DNA from: Rhynchopus euleeides
Lineage: Eukaryota; Euglenozoa; Diplonemea; Diplonemida; Diplonemidae
Assembly (NCBI GenBank): GCA_963210315.1
Contig: OY723239.1
Coordinates: 1,707,501 to 1,771,500 of the forward strand
DNA length: 64,000 nt
Reading direction: 5' to 3'
Position numbers and translations under genes: made by a program. Below the pieces are notes generated by a model. It saw nothing but the letters and a program-made list of their open reading frames with translations, searched no databases and was not told the origin of the DNA. This document shows, one piece after another, positions 42,420-51,300 of the stretch (position 1 is its first letter; every line of letters begins with the position of its first letter).

Positions 42420-43925
42420 GTGAGCAGGCCCACTGTGGCCACGGGGCGGCTACAGACACGCACAGGGGTGTACCCGGGGTTCTTTGGCAACATCGCAGCG
42501 AACGGCATCCCACACAGCGAGCTGACCATCGCGAAGCTGCTGAAGCGTGCCAACAGTTCATACAAGACAGCGCTGATCGGCAAGTGGCACTTGTCGGCGG
42601 GCCCGAACTACGAGTACCTGCCGACGAGGTACGGGTTTGACCTGTTTGCCGGCATCGTGGGGGGCGTGTCGCACAACTGCTTCCCGAGCAAGACTGTCGG
42701 GTGCTTCCCAGTGAAGCACAACCAGGAGGACCCTGAGGGGCAGGGGTGCAGGCTGCTGGAAAACCGGTCCGTGCTACCCGAGGAGAGCCCGCTGATGCGG
42801 CGGTCCTACATGCAGTCATACGAGAACTTCACAATGCGGACGCAGACGGCACAGGTGGGCGCAGCGCTGTTCTTGAACGAGGACATTGTGCAGCAGCCTG
42901 TGCACGCAATGGACTCAACGAAGTACCTTGTGCGCAACGCGCAGCGCTTCATTCAGACGAACGCAGCATCACGGAACCCTTTCTTTCTGTACTTCAACTT
43001 CTTCTCGATGCACACGCCCGTGGTGGCGTCAGAGCTGTTCTTCAACACATCGCAAGCGGGTATATGGGGGGACACGCTGAAAGAGCTGGACTTCAACATC
43101 GGGCTTGTAATGCGTGAGTTGCACAGGCAGGGCGTGGCCGACAACACGCTTGTGGTGGTTTCATCGGACAATGGCCCATCGCTGCACAGGAACCGCTTCG
43201 GGGGGACGGGCGGGATCCTGAAGTGCGGGAAGGGGACTACGTACGAGGGCGGGATGCGTGTGCCGGGTATCGTGTGGATGCCGAAGTACATCCGCGCAGG
43301 GCGTGTGACAAATGGGATCGGGTCGCAGCTGGACCTGCTGCCGACCTTCTTGGATATGATCGGGGCGGCAGATACCATGCCTGTAGACCGTGTGATCGAT
43401 GGCGTGTCGATGTATGACTGGTGGTTCAACGAGAAACAGTCGAGCCGCGATACGGTGTTTTTCTGGACGCACCACGACGAGAACAAAGCCTGGAACGGCA
43501 ACCTGTACGCTGTGCGGTACGGGCCGTGGAAGCTGCACTTTGTGACTTCAGGCAGCAAGCCGCACAGCCACGACGACTACTTCGACCAGGCGTGCAATGC
43601 TGTCCTCGATACCCAATCGCAATTGTTCCACTTGGGGCAGGATCCGGGTGAGCGGTACCCCCTGCCGCTTGACTACAAACCTTACCGAGCAGTGGTTAAC
43701 GCGATCACCAAGATTGCGCGCGCGCACCTGGCAGAACCTCTCGCACGCAGCAGAACAAAGGCGACACACCCACACGCATTCCCGTGCTGCCGGCCTGAGG
43801 TGTGCAAGGCCAACGAAGTGGACAACTGGAATTTTGCGAAGTGCTGCGCGTGCAAGACGTCAGGAAGTGTTCTTGTTAACCGAGTGGAGTCCTTCTGGCG
43901 GCAGGCGACACGCACGCTGGAGTAG
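42420..43925 (+). pseudogene. Sulfatase, C-terminal part (split gene)
   Basis: 501 codons open to the stop at 43923-43925, with no ATG near the left edge. It begins SRPTVATGRLQTRTGVYPG, the stretch that normally follows the catalytic cysteine motif. Then come TALIGKWHL (second sulfatase signature with catalytic lysine/histidine), VVVSSDNGPS (metal-binding aspartate/asparagine), the GKGTTYEGGMRVPGIVW substrate-side motif, and a cysteine-rich end. This order matches arylsulfatase A/GALNS-type enzymes, which desulfate sulfated sugars or lipids. The left part ends CSPSRAGLL and this part starts SRPTVATGR, so both carry an S-R pair and do not abut cleanly. The difference may reflect a small rearrangement at the insertion or a paralogue junction. 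Confidence 0.82.
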
Positions 43926-44799
43926 CGACCCGCCTGCGTTGCAACAACCAGCAGCCGCTCAGAGATGCCAAGATCTGCTGGTGCCTCAAGTGGCGCACGG
44001 GCTTTCGTCACAGCACTTCTGCTGCCCCAGCTCCCTCTTCTGTGCAACCGACTGTGCCCTGCTGTCACGTGCCTGCGTGTGTTGCCACAACACTTCCCAC
44101 ACGCGCGACGCCTCGCGTACGCACACTACAATGGTCACTACGTCACGGCAACGCCTCATCGAGGGCTGCTCAAAGCCAGTCAACATGCAGCATCGACCTG
44201 CCACGAACGACACACCAGGCCCCATCATCGCAGTGGCTCCAACCCAACGGCACACCAACCCTTCCGCAATGCATCAGCCGGCAAACCATCACCTGCAGAT
44301 TTTTTAAACCATCACTTGCAGATCCGACGAACATGATGGCCCCGGATGACCCGTAGTGTCTTTTTTGCCGCAACATGACACCCGCAAGTGCCAGAAAGAT
44401 AGCGGTAAAAGGTAACAAGGGCAGGCCTCCTCATTTGGCTCTGGGGGTGCCTTTTTGTTCTTGCCCAGATTTTGACGCACAGGGCAACAAAACGCCAGTC
44501 TTTTGTTTCTCTGCAACCTCATGCAATCGAGGGGGGCATGGAACAGGCCCGCAATCGCAGAGCAACCTATTCCACGTTATTCCGCTTCACGACAGCCCCT
44601 CCGCTCCCCCCTTCCCCTGAGTGGCGAAAAGGTAACAACCTCATCGCACGTAGCAGGACAAACAACGCCCCTCCCCCCCCCATCCCCCGGGTGTGCATTT
44701 TTAATACCGTGGAACAGCCAATTCTACATTCTACTCTTTACCCCCCCCCCTTCCCACACCCGTTTTGAGCGACATGGCGTTCGGATATCTGGTGTAGTG
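43926..44799. other. Downstream region of the sulfatase, no further gene
   Basis: Short open frames only. A duplicated phrase, ACCATCACCTGCAGAT / ACCATCACTTGCAGAT, lies near 44286-44325. C runs begin near 44670. Confidence 0.4.
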
Positions 44800-44960
44800 A
44801 CTACAAAGAGTCTAGTGACTACAAAAAGGACTAATATTGCAAGAAGGTGCTGGGAAATTTACTTTTCCATTCACTCTCGACGGCCAAACCCCCCCTTCCC
44901 CACACCCGTTTCGAGCGACATGCATCTGCCGTGTTCCATTTTATAACCCCCCCCCTCTCT
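44800..44960 (+). repeat. Dispersed repeat, reverse complement at 1215-1375
   Basis: GACTACAAAAAGGACTAATATTGC..., GAAGGTGCTGGGA and TTCCATTCACTCTCGA, followed by C runs. The end (GAGCGACATG...GTGTTCCATTT) is also echoed at 59093-59128. Confidence 0.75.
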
Positions 44961-45479
44961 CCCTCTCTCTCTCTCTCTCCCCGTGCCGATGCCCTCTTTT
45001 TAAAACCTTTTGGTGTCAAAGTGAATTTTGGCCGAAAAGGGGTGAATAGGGGGTCTTCGTTCTGTGCCACTTCTGCATGTCAAACTGTGCTACCTTGCAG
45101 GCAGTGTTGTGAAAGGCGGCTCACCCTTTCTCCCTACTCTGCGTTGGCTATGTTGGATTAGCGGTTCTGCATCGGACAGGAAGTCCACGAAAGACGAACG
45201 AACGAGAACTGATGCGCTATTCCTACCGTTTTTCACACACACCGTTTTTCGGCACCGTAGCGAAGAACCACATCAAGGGGCCGTCACCCATCGTAAATCT
45301 CCGGAAAATGCCTTTCCTCCGGAACAGGGCTGTTGCCCCGTTGCGTTGTTTTGGTTGGGATGCCCGCAATGTTGACCCCCGGTTCCCCCCCCCCCCCCCC
45401 CCCGCAATTCCTTTTGGTTATCCCGGGTTCCGTTTCGGCAGTTACCCACCCATCACTCTATTGCTGAGATGCTGGTCCA
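44961..45479. other. Non-coding, CT- and C-rich
   Basis: A CTCTCTCT tract near 44960-44980 and a long C run at about 45387-45404. No gene is recognised. Confidence 0.4.
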
Positions 45480-46080
45480 GCATCCCCCCTCCCCTCCGAG
45501 TGAAGGGAGATCATTTCTGCGCTTCCTTCTACTTCTATTTCACCGCCCCCCCCTCCCCCTCACCACTTCGCATACCTTGACGCCGACTGGCGGGAGCGCA
45601 CTACGGAGGTTTACTCACGTATATCACAGCCCGCTGCATACGCAACACAGGCCGAGCATAAGCATTGCATCTCGGACACAGCCTGCATAACGAGTGAAGG
45701 GAAGGTCAGCTCTGTGATTCATTTTTCTTCTGCCTGACGACGCTCTGCCCCCCTCCCCCCCCCTATTCCCCCCTATTTTCCTTCTACTTCTATTTCACTA
45801 CCCCCCCCCCTCCTATTTTGTGAAGTGCGCCCGCGCGGTTGAACGGAACGGTAAAGGGGAGGGGGGGGGGTGGATGTGAGGGGGGAGGGGGTGGCATGGC
45901 TGTCACGGACGGTTTCAAACCCGTGACATCGAGGCTAGGATGTGCCGGGTTGCCCACTCCGCTCACCGCACCGGATTCAATCTCGGGGCGAGAGTTACGA
46001 AGTAACGGAGGAAATCATACGACGGAAGCTTAGAAGATCCCACCTTCATGCCACTTCACAGGGAGTTCCACAACGGCGCA
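45480..46080 (+). repeat. Cluster of dispersed repeats shared with 58.6-59.8 kb
   Basis: Two copies of the CGAGTGAAGGG ... CTTCTACTTCTATTTCAC-C run motif (45490 and 45685-45810). Also a block at 45985-46065 (GTAACGGAGGAAATC, TTCATGCCACTTCACAGGG) that recurs at 58665-58742. Confidence 0.7.
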
Positions 46081-47160
46081 CAAAGGCGCTTGCTCGCACT
46101 CTGGTGCAACCAGTTGGCGACGACCCCTTCCCCAGTATGACGAGGTGCTGTGCATTCCGAACCAGGGGGGTGCCAATGCGCGGCCACAAAATGCAAAGGT
46201 CAACGGCTGCCCAGCGATGATACCGCCACTGTTCGCCTGACACCCAGACACTCAGGCAAAGTGTACCCTGTGATACTTGATTTCAGGCCACAATTATCAC
46301 CCCCCTATTCTGTTGCAATCTATCAAAACCTTGTGATCACGTGGCTTCGTGTGCCCGCCTGTGTGGCAGGGTCAAGGGAGTTGACTGCGCTTCTTCGAAG
46401 GGCGGCTGTTCGTGATATTACGCGACGGCTGCCCCACCGCCACATGGCGTGTTGGAAGAAAATAGCGTGCCCTCTGCCCCACTGACTCTCCCTTGGTCAG
46501 GGCGTTGTGCCTCCATACCTTGCTCTTTGCTGCCGCCCACCAGGCAGGGCATCGTGCCACATCCATATTCACCTCTTCGTTCCCCCATCTGCTGCGTCTC
46601 CTTTTTATTTCTACTGCGCGGTGTGCGTGCTGCCACCACCCCCGCACTGCACCCCCCTGGCGGGGTCATGGCGGGGTTATTGGGGTTTCTCCGTCCAATT
46701 TTTATCCATCCTTTTTGTTCTTTTGTTCCTTGGCTTTGTATTTTTTTTGCTTTGGCTCTTTTGGGATTTTCCTGGTGACTCTTTGTGACCCCCACCCCCA
46801 CCCCCCCCCCCCCCCCACACCCACACCCACACATCATGCAACGCCTTCCACACATCAGCGTCTCTTCCTGGGTGCTGCGCGACTGTTCCTTTTCCCTACG
46901 ACTTGCGCGTGAAACGTGCCATTTAGCTCTGCCAACCGTCCTCTACCACCCTTCATACGTACCACCCTTCATCAAGCAAGAGGGTGATTGGTGTAAGTGT
47001 GCGCGGAAGCGTCAACGCATCAAACAAAGTCCAAGCAGTCAAGGAAAGGACGACAGAACTGAAGTGGCACCTTTTTTTTTCCTGATTCCAGCAGCTACCA
47101 ACGATTTCTTAAGCTACAGTTTCTGTACTTCATTGGTTGCGTAACGCGGCTGGTGGGGTA
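46081..47160. other. No gene recognised
   Basis: Open frames of up to about 145 residues on both strands, none with recognisable domains. A C run at about 46798-46816 is followed by CACACC repeats. Confidence 0.35.
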
Positions 47161-48301
47161 CGGGGCTGTCCCCACACCGCAGAGGCTCGGCTCCCCACCG
47201 ACCACAAACGACACAAAAGCGAGGCATCACCATCTCAGCCTGCCATCCGCTTCCGCCCCACCCCCCCCCCCCCCCCTCCCCAATTTTCGTGTTTGTCTTA
47301 CTCAACAACCCCCTCCCCAAGCTCGGTAACTGCCCGGTGAATATCTTCACAACGGGAAGGTACAAACCGAGCCAATAGATTTCCCCGTTCCCCACTTTTC
47401 AAAACCCAACAAACATCGAAAAAAAAACCCTCCCTCACCCCCCCCATCCCCCCCACCCCGGCGGATGACGATGCTGGGACTTCTCGCGGCGGTGATAGCG
47501 GCGTGCTGGGCGGCAGTGACAGCGGCGAGCTGGGCCAAGCCGGCCAGAAGAAGGCGACGCGGGCGATGGCGGGCGAGAAGGAGGGGGCGGCTGACGGCCC
47601 TCCTGGGGCGGCGGAGCAGGCGAGCGGGCCGAGTGGTACCGTGCGCCGTCCTCTTAGCAGGGCGAAACGATGCGCATAGAGCCCGTCAGTGGCTCCGGGC
47701 CCGGTCCCTGGGTGCGCACCCAGAAACGCGTGGGGGAACCCACAGGCGCGTGGTCGACAGCCACGCCCGCGGTTTACCGCGAAGCCAGTCTTCGACTGGG
47801 AGAGCAGATCGGCGCGCGACCCGGGGCACCCCGACCGGTGCCCCCACAGCAGATAGGGAGGGAGGGGTCGTGGGGGCCGGGCCTTTCCCCTCGGGTGTCT
47901 CTTCCTGTTGTGCTGTCTTCCCCGAGTTTCTCCTCTCGCTCCCTGTCTACCTTGTCCCCTTCCGTCCACCCATCCCCCGCCCCACCCCACCCTCACCCCC
48001 TCCCCCACCCCCCACCTCACCCCCCCCGCCCCCCCCGCCGGGTGCATCGACACGGGGCATCCTCCGCTGGGGCGCAGCGTTGAGGTGGGTGGTGAGGAAG
48101 TGTGGCGAGTGGAAGGGGCCACGCACGCCCCTCCTTTTTATAAAAACGGGTGTACAGATAGTATGGCGAGCAAGGGGGATGCCGTCATGGGCGTGGGGGC
48201 CGGGAGGCCAAGAGGGACAGGTCGCGGTGCGGGGGAGCGGGGCGGAGCCGGTGCACCTCCTTCCCGGGGACCTCAGGGGCGGTGCGGAAGAGGATAGCGC
48301 G
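47161..48301 (+). other. Probable 5' untranslated region of the LINE
   Basis: GC-rich with C runs (47263-47277, 48005-48045). The open frame of the LINE extends back to 47465, but this part encodes low-complexity arginine/proline-rich sequence without domains and is probably untranslated leader. The true 5' end of the element cannot be fixed here. Confidence 0.4.
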
Positions 48302-51300
48302 ATGGATGGGCGGGACTGGGCTGATGTTGATTCGACACTGCGCCTGCTGCACGCCTCCCGCATCCCCAATTCCGCCACGGGGGATTGCGGGTACTGGGCC
48401 CTGGGTTTCGAGGCTGAAGTGATCGGGGCGCGTCGAGCTGACCTCGCCAAGTCGGCCAAGTCGCGACCGGAACTGGTGGCATTTTTCGGGGGGGCCAAGG
48501 AGGCTTTCCTGGCATATGCCAACGCGATCGGAGAGGACGGGTGGATGGACCACCTCACCCTGCAACTGGCGGCGCGGCTCTGGGACCTGCATATAGTGGT
48601 CATTCAACCGGGTGCTCATCGAGTCGTGGCGATCCGCCCCCGTAGTGTGAAGGATAGAGACCTCCTCAAGCGCACCCGGGTGATTGCTTTAGCTGGGGAC
48701 CACTACGAACAAGTGGACATCCCAAGGGGCCAACTGCTAGACCTCATCAGGATGGCGCACCCCGCTTTCCTCACCACGGAGTCTGTAGGGGAGCAGGTTA
48801 TCACCACGCCGGAGGGCATGGACGCAGCTACGGTGGAGGCAAAGTTGGTGCAAAGGGCCACGGACAAGGTGTACTGCCCGCACGACAGCTGTCGCACCTC
48901 CCTTATGCAATGTGGCGTGCCTATCCTCCGGGGGTCCATGCTGGGGCACCTGAACAAGCACGCAGCCAGGGGTGAAACGGTGACCCCCAGTGTCCTGCGC
49001 GCCATCGGGTATCGGGAGTGTGTTCGCTGCGAGAACGTCATCGCGCTCAAGTACACAGCGTGTTTGGCTTGTCGGCACAGACTCGAGCCGGAACCCGAAG
49101 CAGTGCCGGCGGGGGAAGGGGTGCAGGCAAAAGCCCTCCCAGGGCTCGAAGCAGTGAGAGCGGAGCACATCAAGGTGTGGGAATCCGTGCCGCACCACCT
49201 CGTCGCATCATGGACGCGGACGTTTGCCGGTCTACTCCGGGAGGTGGCGGCCCACAACACAGTGCAGGCATGGACAGCGCTGCTGCTGGCCCCGTCAGTC
49301 CTGCTACGGGGGGCGCGGATGGGGGACAGGATGGAGGGGACCATCAGGGACAGGCTGAGGACTTTCGATCGCTGGGCGAAGGGGGACTTCAACCTGCTGT
49401 GGGTAGAAGCGTGCGAGAAGAAGGCGCAGCCGCCAAAAGTGGGGGGGCCCCCGCGCCCTGGCGAAATGGAAAGGCGTGTCGCGAAGTATGCACGGCAGAA
49501 TCGCATGTCCGCGGCACACAAGAGCCTCATCCCTGAGGTGGTGGCGGAGAACACAGACAGCACGCGTGCAGCCCTTGAATCGAAACACCCGACCGGAGTT
49601 CCACCGCATGCGCGCGAACCAGCCCCTGCCACGTGCCGGCCTTTCACCCCGGCCGAAGTGATGAGTGCACTCAAGACCTTCCCTAATGGGTCGGCCGGGG
49701 GTCAAGTGGGGCTACGCCCGGATCACGTCCGCCAGGCAGTTGAGTGTAAAGACGCGGCAGGGGCGAAGCCGTTGGCGTGGCTCACACAGGTGGTGAACCT
49801 GATGGCGTCAGGCAGGGCTCCGCAGGAGATCATGCCGATCCTGGCAGGCGCCAAGCTCACCGCTTTGAAGAAGAGCGACGGTGATGTGCGACCGATAGCG
49901 TGCGGTGAGACTCTGAGGAGGCTAACCGCCAAGCTGCTCTCCACTCGCCATAAAGACGCAGCACGGCGCATCCTGATGAAAGGGAAGCAGGTGGGCGTCG
50001 CAGTTCAACGGGGACTCGAGGCGGGTGTAGCGGTGGTGGCACAGTGGGCGGAGCGCGCCAAGGCGACAGCCGCAGGTGGTGGGCCCCGGGATGCTGTCGT
50101 TCTTAAAATCGATTTCAAGAACGCGTTCAACTCTGTCCACCGGGAGGCGTTCCTAGAGGTGGTTGAACGAGACATCCCGGGCCTCCTCCCTTTCGCACAG
50201 TGGTGCTACGGGTCCCCCTCCACACTATCGTACAGTGGGCACGTCTTCCAGTCCACGTGTGGAGTTCAGCAGGGGGACCCCCTCGGACCACTTCTTTTCT
50301 CCCTAGCCATTAAAGAGCTAGCTGAGATGCTGGTCGGGCACTTCGCAGGGTGTGGAGGTAGTGTCTTCTACCTGGACGACGGCGTGCTGATGGGGCCAGC
50401 GGGAGTCGTGAAGGAGGCGCTGGATTTCGTGGTGAAGTGGAGCAAGGAGAAGGGGTTGGAGGTCAAGCTGGACAAGTGTGAGCTTATCGACCTCAACCGC
50501 CTCTCGAAGACCGAGCTTGAAGCGCAAGGGTTCCTTCTTCGCCTCCCTGATGAGACTGACAAGCCGGGAGTGGTGTACCGTGAGGGGGGCGATTTCACCC
50601 TCCTGGGCACGCCCATAGGGTCGCGAGAGTTCTGCGAGCGCTACATGGACGAGAAGCTGGCTGAATTCGCGCCTTACCTTGAGGCGTTGGCGACGCTCGA
50701 AGACAGGCAAGTGGCCCTTGCTCTCCTCCGGCATTGCGAGGGTTTCGCGCGCCTGGTGTTCTACATGCGTGCACTGGGACATAGGGGTGCGACGGAATAC
50801 CTGGCGAAGAGCGATGCGGCGGTCGAGAAGTGCCTGACTCGTATCCTCTGCCTGGCGGACGACACTCTCCCGGACGACGCCATGCGACAGGCGACGCTGC
50901 CGGTCCGGGTGGGTGGGCTCGGTATACGCCGTTCTACGGAGCACTGGCACGCCGCAGCGATGGCTTCCATGCAGAACGGGTATCTGTTATGTCGGGAGTT
51001 GGACAAGGAGTTCACCTGGGATACGGCGGCGTGGCACACCCTGAGCTCGGCCTACAACAACGACGTGAGCGAGGGGGATGCTGTGGATTCGGAGTCCCGC
51101 CCCACGGAGATGGTGAAACAGAAGGACCTCTCCCTGGCCATCATCGACGTTCACCACCGAGACTTGCACGAGCGGGCAGACGCCAGTGACAGAGCCAGGT
51201 ACCGGTCCCTGTCACTCCCTCATGCAGGGGCCACGTATGCGGGCAAGCTGACGGAAGAGACGCGTGTCGGGGGAGAGGAAATGGTTGTGGTGACGCGGCA

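Noticed and set aside
47298-48122. Minus-strand frame of 274 residues opposite the LINE leader
   Set aside because: Compositional: glycine/proline/arginine-rich, no domain, antisense to the leader.
47465-48301. N-terminal extension of the LINE frame
   Set aside because: Low-complexity arginine/proline-rich translation of a GC- and C-run-rich leader without any domain; ATG 48302 directly precedes the OTU domain.
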